This document shows, in pieces, positions 51,723 through 60,446 of a stretch of DNA of 64,000 bases. The notes under the pieces are model-generated. The model ran no database searches. It was given only the letters and a program-made list of their open reading frames with translations, and was not told where the DNA came from. The translations under genes and the position numbers were made by a program. Location of the stretch: the NCBI RefSeq assembly GCF_014529705.1, contig NZ_JAANIH010000009.1, forward strand, positions 1-64,000. The letters are read 5' to 3'. This DNA comes from Bradyrhizobium campsiandrae. Lineage in GTDB: Bacteria > Pseudomonadota > Alphaproteobacteria > Rhizobiales > Xanthobacteraceae. The first letter of the stretch is position 1; each line of letters opens with the position of its first letter.

Positions 51723-52601
51723 CTACTGCCGCCTGCGCTCGGGCGCGGGCCCGGGCTTCGGCGGCTCGGGCGGCGGGGCGGCGGCTGGGGCGCTGTTGCT
51801 GGCGCCGAACAGCACGCGGGTCGGGTTGCGGTCGAAATTGTTCACGGCGCGGCTGATGTCGCCGAGCGTGCGGCGTCCGTCCGTCATCAGCGCGCCGGAG
51901 CGCTTGTCGAAATCCTCGGCGAGCTCGCGGATCGACTTCACCGTCTGGAACAATTCGCCGCCATCCTTGCCGCCGGCGAGCGTGTTGAGCCCGAGCATGA
52001 GGTTGTCGGCCTTGAGCATGACGCCGTCGACCTTGGCCATCACGCCGTCGATCTTCTCGGAGTTGCGTGCGAGCGAGCTCGTGAAGGTCTCGAGGTTCTT
52101 GAGCGACTTCTTCACCGACTCCTGATTGTCGGCGACGATCTTGTTGATGTTCTGCAGCGTGCCACGGATCGCCTCGGTGACGTCCTGGAGCTTGTTCGGA
52201 TCGGCCGTCAGCGTCGGGATGCCGTCCTCGTCGAGCGGCGGCGGTGGCGCGGCCTCGTCGCCGCCCTTGAGCGAGATCGCAGCGACGCCGGTGAGGCCCT
52301 GGAATTCGAGGCCGACCAGGGTGTCCTTGCGCAGCGGCGTGTTGTTCTCGACCATGGCGAGTGCGACAACCCGCCGCGGATTGTCGAGCTTCACCGAGAC
52401 CACCTCACCGACCCGGATACCGTTGAAGTTGACGCTGCCGCCGTTGCGCAGGCCCGCCGCCGGACCCTCGAACACGACGCGGAACGGGCTGCGCTGCTTG
52501 GTGGTGTGCCGCGACTGGAACCACAACACGAAGCCGATCGCCGCCGCGATCACCGCCAGCGTGAAGGATCCGATCAATAGGTAACTCGCCCGCGTTTCCA
52601 T
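51723..52601 (-). CDS. mlaD: MlaD-type MCE lipid-binding protein
   Basis: A 292-residue membrane-anchored periplasmic protein of the MCE family. It has a single N-terminal helix (YLLIGSFTLAVIAAAIGFVL) followed by the MCE domain (~40-115): SPFRVVFEGPAAGLRNGGSV, NGIRVGEVVSVKL, LRKDTLVGLEFQGLTGVAAI. MlaD forms a hexameric ring that holds phospholipids for the MlaFEDB transporter. Residues ~130-230 are a coiled tail (LQDVTEAIRGTLQNINKIVA) and the end is Pro/Ala-rich. ATG 52601 has GGAG at the right distance; a GTG at 52616 is also possible. Third gene of mlaE-mlaF-mlaD. Confidence 0.9.
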   Translation of the reverse strand: METRASYLLIGSFTLAVIAAAIGFVLWFQSRHTTKQRSPFRVVFEGPAAGLRNGGSVNFNGIRVGEVVSVKLDNPRRVVALAMVENNTPLRKDTLVGLEFQGLTGVAAISLKGGDEAAPPPPLDEDGIPTLTADPNKLQDVTEAIRGTLQNINKIVADNQESVKKSLKNLETFTSSLARNSEKIDGVMAKVDGVMLKADNLMLGLNTLAGGKDGGELFQTVKSIRELAEDFDKRSGALMTDGRRTLGDISRAVNNFDRNPTRVLFGASNSAPAAAPPPEPPKPGPAPERRRQ

Positions 52602-52617
52602 CAGCTGCTCCGGCACC

Positions 52618-53400
52618 TCAAGTCACGACCGCGCGGGCGCGCTTGCCATGGAAATACTGCCTCAGCCAGGGATGCTGCGAGGCCTGCATGTCGGCGATCG
52701 ACCCTGCCGCAATGATCTTACCGTTCCCTAAAACGGCGATGCGATCGCAAGCGGTGTAAAGGCTGTCGAGGTCGTGGGTTACCATGAAAACGGTCAGCCC
52801 CAAAGTCCGCTGCAGCGTCCGGACCAGGTCGTCGAAGTCGCCGGCGCCGATCGGATCGAGGCCGGAGGTCGGCTCGTCCAGGAAGACGAGGTCGGGATCG
52901 AGCGACAGCGCGCGCGCCAGTGCGACGCGCTTGATCATGCCGCCGGAGAGTTCCGAAGGGAAACGCTCGGCCACCTCGGGCTTGAGGCCGACCATCGCGA
53001 GCTTGGCCATGGTGATCTCGTCCATCAGCCGCTGCGACACGCGAAGATATTCGCGCATCGGAAACTGGATGTTCTGCCTGACCGTGAGCGAGGAGAACAG
53101 CGCGCCCTGCTGGAACAGCACGCCCCAGCGCCGCTCGACATTGCGACGCTGCGACGAGTTGGAGGAATCGAGATCGACGCCGAACACCTCGATCGAGCCG
53201 GCGACCTTCGGCACGAGGCCGATGATGGTTCGCGTCAGCACCGATTTGCCCGCGCCGGAGGGGCCGACAAATCCCAGGATCTCGCCGCGCTTGACGTCGA
53301 GGTCGAGGCCGTCGAGCACGCGTGTGCTGCCGAACTGCACGGTGATGTCGCGCACGCGGATGATGGGATCTTGGATCGCGCCTTGAGCTTCTTGTGCCAT
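52618..53400 (-). CDS. mlaF: Mla-type ABC transporter ATPase
   Basis: A ~260-residue ABC ATPase for lipid transport between inner and outer membrane. It has Walker A (FVGPSGAGKSVLTRTI), Q-loop region (WGVLFQQGALFSSLTV), signature (FPSELSGGMIKRVALARAL), Walker B (DPDLVFLDEPTSGLDPIG) and switch His (FMVTHDLDSLYTACDRI). The SELSGGM signature is typical of the MlaF/Ttg2A branch. The start at 53400 lies 2 nt past the stop of the permease gene; a GTG at 53406 would overlap it. Confidence 0.94.
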   Translation of the reverse strand: MAQEAQGAIQDPIIRVRDITVQFGSTRVLDGLDLDVKRGEILGFVGPSGAGKSVLTRTIIGLVPKVAGSIEVFGVDLDSSNSSQRRNVERRWGVLFQQGALFSSLTVRQNIQFPMREYLRVSQRLMDEITMAKLAMVGLKPEVAERFPSELSGGMIKRVALARALSLDPDLVFLDEPTSGLDPIGAGDFDDLVRTLQRTLGLTVFMVTHDLDSLYTACDRIAVLGNGKIIAAGSIADMQASQHPWLRQYFHGKRARAVVT

Positions 53401-53402
53401 CG

Positions 53403-54545
53403 TCACATCCCGATCGAGGCGAAGAAGATGGCGAAGACGCCGTCCATCACGATGACGAAGAAGATGCCCTTCACCACCGATGCGGTGGTGTGCTGCCCGA
53501 GGGATTCCGCGCTGCCCTGCACCGCGAGCCCCTCGACGCAGGCAACGATGCCGATCACCGCGGCCATGACCGGTGCCTTGACCATGCCGACGATGAAATG
53601 ATCGATCGAGATGGCGTCGCGCAGGCGCAGCAGAAACGCCTCGGGATCGACGCCGCCATAAAGCCAGGCGACGAGGCCGCCGCCATAGAGCGCGGCCATG
53701 GCGCCGAGGAAGGCGAGGATCGGCAGCGCCAGCACCAGCGCCAGCATGCGCGGCAGCACCAGCACCTCGATCGGGTCGAAGCCCATGGTCCGCAGCGCGT
53801 CGATCTCCTCGCGCATCTTCATCGAGCCGAGCTCGGCGGTATAGGCGCTGCCGGAGCGGCCGGCGACCATGATCGCGACGAGCAGCACGCCGATCTCGCG
53901 CAGCACCAGTACGCCGAGCATGTCGACGACGAAGATGTCGGCGCCGAAGCGACGGAAATGGAAGATGCCCTGTTGCGAGATGATGCAGCCGATCAGGAAG
54001 GTGATCAGCACGATGATCGGCACCGCGCGCCAGCAGACCTGCTCCATGTGATGCACGGTCGAAGTCAGGCGGAACGAGCGCGGATGGATCAGCACATGCG
54101 CGACCGCGGCAAGCACCGCGCCGAGCATGTCGACCAGGCCCGCGACGGTGCCGCCGAGGCCGGCGACCGTGCGACCGATCTGCTCCAGCATGCCGCTGAT
54201 GGTGATCGTGGAGGTTTCGACCACCGGGGTCGCGCTGACCCGGCGCACCTCGTCGACGAGGCTCGAATAGTTCGCCGACAACCCTGCGATCTGCGCCTCG
54301 ACCGTCCCCTTGGTCAGGCTGCGGCGCAGCCGCTCGATCAGCCAGGCGCCAAAGGTATCGAGCTTGGCGACCTCGGAAACGTCGATGAAGATGTTTTGGG
54401 GGCCGCCGGCAAGCTTCTCGGCGTCGGCCACCATCCGCTCCAGAGCCGGCGCGAAGCTCGCGGTCCAGGTTCCGGTGGCGCAGAGAGCCAGCGCGTTGCC
54501 TTTGGCAATCCGTTCCAGCTTCGGATCGCCGCTCAAAGTATCCAC
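53403..54545 (-). CDS. mlaE: MlaE-type lipid ABC permease with N-terminal STAS domain
   Basis: A 380-residue permease. Residues ~1-110 are a STAS-like domain (LALCATGTWTASFAPALERM, NIFIDVSEVAKLDTFGAWLI), corresponding to a fused MlaB. The MlaE domain follows with five to six helices and the conserved VARRGSAYTAELGSMKMREE-like segment (here MVAGRSGSAYTAELGSMKMR, then EEIDALRTMGFDPIEVLVLP). Together with MlaF and MlaD it would keep outer-membrane lipid asymmetry. The fused STAS-MlaE form is usual in alphaproteobacteria. It is divergent from the epimerase gene (128 nt). Confidence 0.93.
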   Translation of the reverse strand: MDTLSGDPKLERIAKGNALALCATGTWTASFAPALERMVADAEKLAGGPQNIFIDVSEVAKLDTFGAWLIERLRRSLTKGTVEAQIAGLSANYSSLVDEVRRVSATPVVETSTITISGMLEQIGRTVAGLGGTVAGLVDMLGAVLAAVAHVLIHPRSFRLTSTVHHMEQVCWRAVPIIVLITFLIGCIISQQGIFHFRRFGADIFVVDMLGVLVLREIGVLLVAIMVAGRSGSAYTAELGSMKMREEIDALRTMGFDPIEVLVLPRMLALVLALPILAFLGAMAALYGGGLVAWLYGGVDPEAFLLRLRDAISIDHFIVGMVKAPVMAAVIGIVACVEGLAVQGSAESLGQHTTASVVKGIFFVIVMDGVFAIFFASIGM

Positions 54546-54673
54546 TCCTGTACGACCAGGGCGGAGGAAATCAGAGTATTGCGCACACGCCCGTACCCAG
54601 AAAAGGTATCCCCAACTGGTTAATGTTAGTTGCTAGAGGTAACCAGCAGGTTCAGATTTCGCCAGAGTTCAAA

Positions 54674-55669
54674 ATGACTTCCAGCAAAGTTCCTGTCCTC
54701 GCCGCCCGAATCGAGCGGTTTCCCATCGCCGGTAGTTTCACCATCAGCCGGGGTGCCAAGACCGAGGCCGTGACCGTTGTGGCCGAACTGAGCCGGAACG
54801 GCCTCACCGGACGCGGCGAATGCGTGCCCTATCCTCGCTATGGCGAGACGCCCGAGGCGACGCTCGCCGCGATCCTGACCATGCAGGAAGCGGTCCGGGG
54901 CGGCCTCGACCGGCAGGCCCTCCAGGCCGCGATGAAACCCGGCGCGGCCCGCAATGCCCTGGATTGCGCTTTCATCGATCTTGAAGCCAAGCAGGCCGGG
55001 GTGCGGGCCTGGAACCTGCTGGACCGCCCCTCGCCGGGGATGCGCACCACCGCCTTCACGATTTCGTTGGGCACCCCCGAGGCGATGGCGGCGGCGACCG
55101 CCAGGGCGGCGCACCGGCCCCTGCTCAAGATCAAGCTTGGCGGCGATGGCGATCCCGAGCGGATCGCGGCCATCCGCAAGGCCGCCCCTGAATCGGAGCT
55201 GGTGGTCGACGCCAACGAGGCGTGGACGCCAACCAATCTGGAGGCCAATCTCGCGGCCTGCGCCGACGTCGGCGTCACGCTGGTCGAGCAGCCCCTGCCC
55301 GCAGGTCGGGACGATGCGCTCGCAATGATCAAGCGGCCGGTTGCGGTCTGTGCCGACGAGAGCGTGCACACGCGCGAAACCCTCGCCTCGCTCCGCGGCC
55401 GCTACGACGCCGTCAACATCAAGCTCGACAAATCAGGCGGGCTCACCGAGGCGCTCGCCATGGCCGATGCCGCGCAGGCGCTCGGCTTCGAGATCATGAT
55501 CGGCTGCATGGTCGCGACCTCGCTCTCGATGGCCCCCGCCATGCTGGTGACGCCGCAGGCGCGGTTCGTCGATCTCGACGGGCCCCTGCTGCTCGCGCGC
55601 GATCGCGACCACGGGCTTCGCTACGACGAGAGCCTGATCTATCCGCCCGACGCCTCGCTGTGGGGATGA
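54674..55669 (+). CDS. dgcA: Dipeptide epimerase (enolase superfamily)
   Basis: A 331-residue muconate-lactonizing-subgroup enzyme that epimerises L-Ala-D-Glu-type dipeptides, used in recycling cell-wall peptides (EC 5.1.1.20). Catalytic residues: KxK in LLKIKLGGD, metal ligands in VVDANEAWT, TLVEQPLP and CADESVH, and the second base in NIKLDKSGGL. The DxD specificity motif in the eighth barrel strand is not seen as such (IGCMVATSLSMAPA), so other dipeptide specificities are possible. ATG 54674 is the family-consistent start. It overlaps the convergent MFS gene by 31 nt. Confidence 0.87.
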   Translation: MTSSKVPVLAARIERFPIAGSFTISRGAKTEAVTVVAELSRNGLTGRGECVPYPRYGETPEATLAAILTMQEAVRGGLDRQALQAAMKPGAARNALDCAFIDLEAKQAGVRAWNLLDRPSPGMRTTAFTISLGTPEAMAAATARAAHRPLLKIKLGGDGDPERIAAIRKAAPESELVVDANEAWTPTNLEANLAACADVGVTLVEQPLPAGRDDALAMIKRPVAVCADESVHTRETLASLRGRYDAVNIKLDKSGGLTEALAMADAAQALGFEIMIGCMVATSLSMAPAMLVTPQARFVDLDGPLLLARDRDHGLRYDESLIYPPDASLWG

Positions 55670-56835
55670 GCCGTCAGCCGATGCCGCGCCGACCAGATCA
55701 GGACAGCGCCGGCAGCCGCCATCGCCGCCATGACGTAATACAGGCTGTCGCCGATGCGGGCGTAGATCGCGCCTGAGGCGATCGAGGTCGCGGCGCCCAA
55801 CAATCCGCTGCATGCGGCGTAATAGCCCTGGCCGCGCGCGATCTGATGCGAGGGGACGCGCTGCACCAGCAGGGTCATGGTGCCGACCATGGTCATTCCG
55901 AAAGTGAGGCCGTGGCCGAGCTGCGCGATTGCGAGCAGCGCCAGCGGCGGCTCGTTCGCCGTGACGATCCAGCGCAGCATCGCGCTGAGCCCTCCGATTG
56001 CCATCAGCGACGAGGGATGCAGCGAGAAGCGCGGCGACAGCGCGAACACGACGATCTCGGCGATCACACCCAGCGTCCACAGGCCCGCGATCGTCAGCCC
56101 GCCAAGGCCCTGCAGCTGCCAGTTGATGGCGGAGAAGGTGTAATAGGCGACGTGGCTGCCCTGGATCAGCGCCGCCGAGGCGATCACCGCCCAGAAGCCC
56201 GCATCGCGCAGCAGCGCCTTGCCCGCATGCGCCTCCGTCGTCCTGCGCCTGACATCGTCGAGCGGCCGAAGCAGCAGGCTGGCAAGCACCGCTATCACGG
56301 CCCATGCGACGATGATCCAGATCAGGTCGCGCGCCGCGATGATATCGACGAGATAGCCGCAGGCGAGCGAGCCCGCGGCGAAGGCCGCCGAGCCCCACAG
56401 CCGCAAGGGTCCGTAGTCGAGCGCGTAGCGCGCGACGCCGCGCAGCGCATAGGCATCGGTCAGCGGCGTCGTCGGCGTCCACATGATGCAGGTGAGCGCA
56501 TAGATCAGGAACAGGGCCAGCGGCTGCTGCTGCAGGCCAAGGGTCGCAAAGCCGATCGCGGTGGCCAGCACCGAGATCATCATGCCGGCGCGAATCGCCT
56601 GCCGCTTTTCGGCAAGGGCGGTGATCTGCGGCAGCGTCGTGAAGCGCGTCAGCGCCGGCAGCGCATTGATGAGGCCGATCCAGGAGGCGTCGATGCCGAT
56701 CGCCTTCAGCCACACCGGAAAGAACGGCAGATGCGTCCCTGAGACCGCGAACACGGCCGAATAGAACAGCGCCAGGCTCACGGCGAATCGCCGCTTGACC
56801 GATGCTGGTGTGGGGATTTGTGATTCGGCTGCCAT
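55639..56835 (-). CDS. MFS transporter (HcaT / LacY-like group)
   Basis: A 398-residue twelve-helix transporter of the group including E. coli HcaT (YfhS): FYSAVFAVSGTHLPFFPVWL, LPALTRFTTLPQITALAEKR, YALRGVARYALDYGPLRLWG then SAAFAAGSLACGYLVDI, and YYAACSGLLGAATSIASGAI. The substrate is unknown. ATG 56835 starts the sequence just before helix 1; the frame continues upstream in unlikely sequence. It faces dgcA, and the two coding ends overlap by 31 nt. Confidence 0.83.
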   Translation of the reverse strand: MAAESQIPTPASVKRRFAVSLALFYSAVFAVSGTHLPFFPVWLKAIGIDASWIGLINALPALTRFTTLPQITALAEKRQAIRAGMMISVLATAIGFATLGLQQQPLALFLIYALTCIMWTPTTPLTDAYALRGVARYALDYGPLRLWGSAAFAAGSLACGYLVDIIAARDLIWIIVAWAVIAVLASLLLRPLDDVRRRTTEAHAGKALLRDAGFWAVIASAALIQGSHVAYYTFSAINWQLQGLGGLTIAGLWTLGVIAEIVVFALSPRFSLHPSSLMAIGGLSAMLRWIVTANEPPLALLAIAQLGHGLTFGMTMVGTMTLLVQRVPSHQIARGQGYYAACSGLLGAATSIASGAIYARIGDSLYYVMAAMAAAGAVLIWSARHRLTAHPHSEASGG

Positions 56836-56910
56836 CAAACCAATTGCGATTCGGTCGATATCGTGGTGATCGTTACAGTAACGCGCACTGATTTGCGCGA
56901 CGAGATTGTC

Positions 56911-58278
56911 ATGGCCAACGAAGCATTCGCCCTCTCGCCCATGTCTGCCCGCGCGGCCGAGCCGAACGAGCAGGATTACGACGCGATCCGCGAAGCCTTC
57001 ATGGAAACCGCGCGCGGCCGCTGGTTCCTCGGCGAATACGCCAAGCGTAACCGCAATGCCGACACCCGCATGGTGCTCGACGCGGTCGCGAAAATCGAAG
57101 AAACCCTTGCGGCGCAGCGACAACCTGTCGTCGAGGATCGTCTGCCCGAAGCGTTGGTCGCGATCCGCCGGGCGGTCGAGGACGCGGAAAGCGCCGCGGC
57201 CAAGGCCTTCGATCCCGCTGCGATCGAGGCGACCCTCGCACCGATCCCTCGCGGCGTGCGCATCATCAAGGAGATCTCCTGGCGCTGGCGCGAGATCGGC
57301 GCCGACGGGCGAATCTGCGACCTGATTGATTCGCAGCTCGCCTCGATCGAGGCGGCCTGCGCGCAAGTTTCAACCATCGACCCACGCGGCGACCTCAAGG
57401 CCGCCTTCGACCTGCTCAAGGACCGGGTCGAGCAGACTGACGCCAGTGGCGGCGTGGCGCCGCAAGCCGCCGCGCAGCCCGCGCCAGTTCCGGTGCAGCC
57501 GACGCCGACGGTCGCGGAAACGCCCATTGCCGAAGCACCCGCCGCGATGGCGAGCGAAGCTCCCGTGGCTTTTACGGAGACGCCGCAGGAGATCGCGCCG
57601 GCTCCCGAGCCAGTCGTCGAGGCGAGCGGCCTCGCCGAAGCCGCGATGGACATCGCCATCGAGCCCGAGACCACCGAAAGCGACGTCGCGGCCCACGAGA
57701 GTCTTGCTGCGGTCGAGGACAGCCTCGCCACCCCCGCAGCCTTCGCCGAGATCTCCGACGAGTTCTCGCTCGATGCTGCCGCGGAAGCCGAGGACGAAGC
57801 CATTCTCGACGCCATCGCGCTGGAGATGGGCGCCCCCGATCCGGAGTTCGACGCGATCGTCGAACCCATGGAGATGGAAGCGCCGGTTCTTGAGCCGATG
57901 CCGGAGCCAGTGGCCGCAGCGGTGGCGGCGCCCGTCGCCTTCGAGGCACCGGTCGCGCCGCACGTTGAAGAGCCTGAGGTCGAGGAGCCGGTGACCGAGG
58001 CGCCGATTGCGATGGAATCGCTCGCGCGCCTCACCGAGGCCATCGCGGAGGCCGCCGCTGAAGTGATGGAGCAGCCGGCGCCCGCCATGGCGGCCGCGAC
58101 GATGTCAGCCGCCGCCCCCAGCGCAGCGTTGCCGATGCCGTCTCCCCTGCCCGAGCCCTCGCTCGGCGCCACCATCCTCGCCAGCGGCATCGTGCAAAAG
58201 CCCCGCCCCGCCGCCAACGACGGCCTCGCCCCGATCCGCCGCATGACCCAGGCCGAGAAGATCGCATTCTTCTCGTAA
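56911..58278 (+). CDS. Acidic low-complexity protein with conserved N-terminal helical domain
   Basis: A 455-residue protein. Residues ~15-185 are a helical, conserved-looking domain (YDAIREAFMETARGRWFLGE, YAKRNRNADTRMVLDAVAKI, IPRGVRIIKEISWRWREIGA), of a kind sometimes labelled CheZ-like in databases; I see no CheZ phosphatase motif that I can confirm. Residues ~190-430 are very acidic and Pro/Ala/Glu-rich, likely disordered. The extreme C-terminus is short and conserved-looking (RPAANDGLAPIRRMTQAEKI AFFS). ATG 56911 chosen; the upstream frame is a run of Val/Thr residues. Function unknown. Confidence 0.75.
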   Translation: MANEAFALSPMSARAAEPNEQDYDAIREAFMETARGRWFLGEYAKRNRNADTRMVLDAVAKIEETLAAQRQPVVEDRLPEALVAIRRAVEDAESAAAKAFDPAAIEATLAPIPRGVRIIKEISWRWREIGADGRICDLIDSQLASIEAACAQVSTIDPRGDLKAAFDLLKDRVEQTDASGGVAPQAAAQPAPVPVQPTPTVAETPIAEAPAAMASEAPVAFTETPQEIAPAPEPVVEASGLAEAAMDIAIEPETTESDVAAHESLAAVEDSLATPAAFAEISDEFSLDAAAEAEDEAILDAIALEMGAPDPEFDAIVEPMEMEAPVLEPMPEPVAAAVAAPVAFEAPVAPHVEEPEVEEPVTEAPIAMESLARLTEAIAEAAAEVMEQPAPAMAAATMSAAAPSAALPMPSPLPEPSLGATILASGIVQKPRPAANDGLAPIRRMTQAEKIAFFS

Positions 58279-58299
58279 GGGCGGTCACGCGCACGACTG

Positions 58300-58391
58300 C
58301 GTAGGGTGGGCAAAGCGCAAGCGTGCCCACCACCTGTCTCCGAACGCAACGGATGGTGGGCACGGCGCTTCGCGCCTTTGCCCACCCTACG
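58300..58391. repeat. Palindromic GTAGGGTGGG repeat
   Basis: GTAGGGTGGGCAAAGCGCAA and GCCTTTGCCCACCCTACG are inverted outer arms; inner arms CGTGCCCACCA and TGGTGGGCACGG also pair. The same family as 38587-38673, with different inner arms. Confidence 0.85.
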
Positions 58392-58421
58392 CTTCCAAGC
58401 ACTTGGCGAATAGCTGAGACG

Positions 58422-58441
58422 GGCGTGACCTAGATCACGCC
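58422..58441. promoter_or_regulatory. Candidate Crp/Fnr-family binding palindrome
   Basis: GGCGTGA (58422-58428), six bases, TCACGCC (58435-58441). The core GTGA-N6-TCAC equals that of Crp-type sites. It lies ~100 bases before the caspase-like gene. The regulator is not identified. Confidence 0.45.
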
Positions 58442-58539
58442 CTCTCGAGGGTGACCGCAATCACGGACCGCGGGTTCGAACGCGACCTAGTCTCCTCGCA
58501 ACCAATCTCGCATCGAGATGAGTGCCAAAGGAGCACGCC

Positions 58540-60255
58540 ATGTTCCGCCTGAAATCCACCCTGATGATCACGGGCCTGCTCGGAAGCCTGTTCGGCTTCG
58601 CCTGTGGCCCGGTGTCCGCGCAGGTCGCCCCCGTCGAACCCGCCCCGACCGCATTGCAAGGCCCGGAGCAGCGGGTGGCGCTGGTGATCGGCAATTCGAA
58701 CTACAAGAATGCGCCGCAGCTCGCCAATCCCGACAACGACGCGCAGTCGATGGCGCAATTCCTCAATTCGGCTGGCTTCGAGGTGATCTCGGCCACCGAT
58801 GTCGGCCAGAACGACATGCTGCGCGTGGTGCAGGATTTCTCGGCCAAAGTGTCGGCGCGCGGCCCGAACACGGTGGCGATGGTCTATTACGCCGGTCACG
58901 GCGTGCAGCTCGCCGGCGAGAACTATCTCGTTCCCGTCGATGCCAAGGTCTCGAACCAGACCGAGCTCGTCAACGATTCTGTTCGCCTCGTCGACGTGAT
59001 GTCGACGCTGGAGACGATTCCGAGCCGGATGCGCATCGTCATTCTCGATGCCTGCCGCAACAACCCGTTCCCGAACGTGAACGACGCGGGCCGCGGCCTT
59101 GCCATCGTCGACGCGCCGAACGGCTCGATCGTCGGCTATTCGACCGCGCCGGGCGCCGAAGCGCTCGACGGCACCAATGGTCACAGCCCCTACACGCAGG
59201 CGTTCCTGAATATCGCGCGGCAGCCCAACGTGCCGATCGAGCAGCTATTCAAACGCGTGCGCCTCGAAGTGAACCAGACCACCAGCGGCGCGCAAGTCCC
59301 CTGGGAGAGCTCCTCGCTCACCTCCGACTTCACCTTCTTCGGCGACACGGCCGTTGCCGCCAACCGCGCGCCGGTGAATACGCCTGTGGTGCAGATGGCC
59401 TCCAACCTGCCGAGCCGTTCGGCGCGCCAGGCCTATGACTACGTGTTGTCCGAGGGCAGGCCCGAATATTATCAGGAGTTCGTCGCGATGTATCCGCACG
59501 ACCCGCTGTGCGATCACATCCGCTGGCTGCTTGCCAATCTCCTGATCACGCAGGCCTGGCACCAGGCGGTGCTCGCGAACTCGCCAATCGCCTACAAGGC
59601 CTTCTACGACAGCTACGGCAACAGCCCCTATGCGCAGATCGCCCATAAGCTCGAGGCGCAGCCGAAGCTGATCCCCCTGATGCAGGCGACGAAGTTTTTG
59701 GCCCCGCAGAACATTGCCCCGACGCTCAAGATCGGCAATCTCGGCCAGCCCAAATACATGCCGCTGATCCAGCATGGCCAGCAAAGCAATGGTGGCTCAC
59801 CGATGAACGCCAACCTTCCGGTCGTGCAGAAGCCGGTCGACAGCACCGTCAGCAAGATCGTCACTTTGCCCGCACCGACCAACACCACGACGAACAATGG
59901 CGGCATCGGCAAGATCGTGACGCTGCCGGCAACCAACACCGCGCAGAACAACGGCAACAACAATGCCGGCACGGGCAAGGTCGTGAGCATGCCTGTGAGC
60001 GTCGGCAAGGGAGGCTCGACCGTCGATGCCAAGCCGGTCGTTCAGACGCAGAGCAACCCGATCCGCATCAACAACGGCGTGAAGCTGAACAACACCCCGG
60101 TGAACAAGGTGCAGGTCCAGAACAACGTCCAGAACAACCGGCCGCAGTTCAACACCGTCGTCAGGACCAGCAATGGCGGCGGCAACAACTTCCGCCAGTC
60201 GATGAACCAGTCACAGGGCATGGGCGGCGGCAATCACCGCAGCTTCATGCACTGA
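58540..60255 (+). CDS. Exported caspase-like (C14) protein
   Basis: A 571-residue secreted protein. Signal peptide (STLMITGLLGSLFGFACGPV then SAQ), a caspase-fold domain at ~45-280 with the catalytic dyad His120 (VYYAGHGVQLAGENY) and Cys172 (IVILDACRNNPF), then a helical region (~300-400: AYDYVLSEGRPEYYQEFVAM, TQAWHQAVLANSPIAYKAFY) and a long Asn/Gln/Pro-rich tail with repeated KIVTLPA units (e.g. SKIVTLPAP, GKIVTLPAT, GKVVSMPV). Metacaspase-like enzymes cut after Arg/Lys; some bacterial homologues lack activity, but both key residues are here. The tail may anchor or aggregate. A strong AAAGGAG site precedes ATG 58540. Confidence 0.9.
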   Translation: MFRLKSTLMITGLLGSLFGFACGPVSAQVAPVEPAPTALQGPEQRVALVIGNSNYKNAPQLANPDNDAQSMAQFLNSAGFEVISATDVGQNDMLRVVQDFSAKVSARGPNTVAMVYYAGHGVQLAGENYLVPVDAKVSNQTELVNDSVRLVDVMSTLETIPSRMRIVILDACRNNPFPNVNDAGRGLAIVDAPNGSIVGYSTAPGAEALDGTNGHSPYTQAFLNIARQPNVPIEQLFKRVRLEVNQTTSGAQVPWESSSLTSDFTFFGDTAVAANRAPVNTPVVQMASNLPSRSARQAYDYVLSEGRPEYYQEFVAMYPHDPLCDHIRWLLANLLITQAWHQAVLANSPIAYKAFYDSYGNSPYAQIAHKLEAQPKLIPLMQATKFLAPQNIAPTLKIGNLGQPKYMPLIQHGQQSNGGSPMNANLPVVQKPVDSTVSKIVTLPAPTNTTTNNGGIGKIVTLPATNTAQNNGNNNAGTGKVVSMPVSVGKGGSTVDAKPVVQTQSNPIRINNGVKLNNTPVNKVQVQNNVQNNRPQFNTVVRTSNGGGNNFRQSMNQSQGMGGGNHRSFMH

Positions 60256-60272
60256 TTGCGGCAAGCGACGAA

Positions 60273-60314
60273 CGACGAAGGGGCAGAGCGGAACCGCTCT
60301 GCCCCTTTGTCGTC
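60273..60314 (+). terminator. Strong terminator after the caspase-like gene
   Basis: 14-bp perfect stem (AAGGGGCAGAGCGG at 60278-60291, CCGCTCTGCCCCTT at 60294-60307) extended by GACGA/TCGTC outside. A short T-run is inside the arm. Confidence 0.75.
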
Positions 60315-60379
60315 ACTGAGTGCGATGGCCGACGCCGGCCCCCCGGAAGTCGCATGAAAGCATTGACACCACGCGCACC

Positions 60380-60444
60380 GCCGTCATCCTGAGGTGCGAG
60401 TGGCGCGATGCAAGGCATCGCGCCGGGAGCCTCGAAGGATGATG
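60380..60444. repeat. Left palindromic repeat of the GIY-YIG cassette
   Basis: Outer arms CCGTCATCCTGAGG and CCTCGAAGGATGATG; inner perfect stem GGCGCGATG / CATCGCGCC. It is the inverse of the repeat at 60778-60845. Its right arm supplies the GAAGGA ribosome site of the GIY-YIG gene. Confidence 0.85.
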
Positions 60445-60446
60445 TT

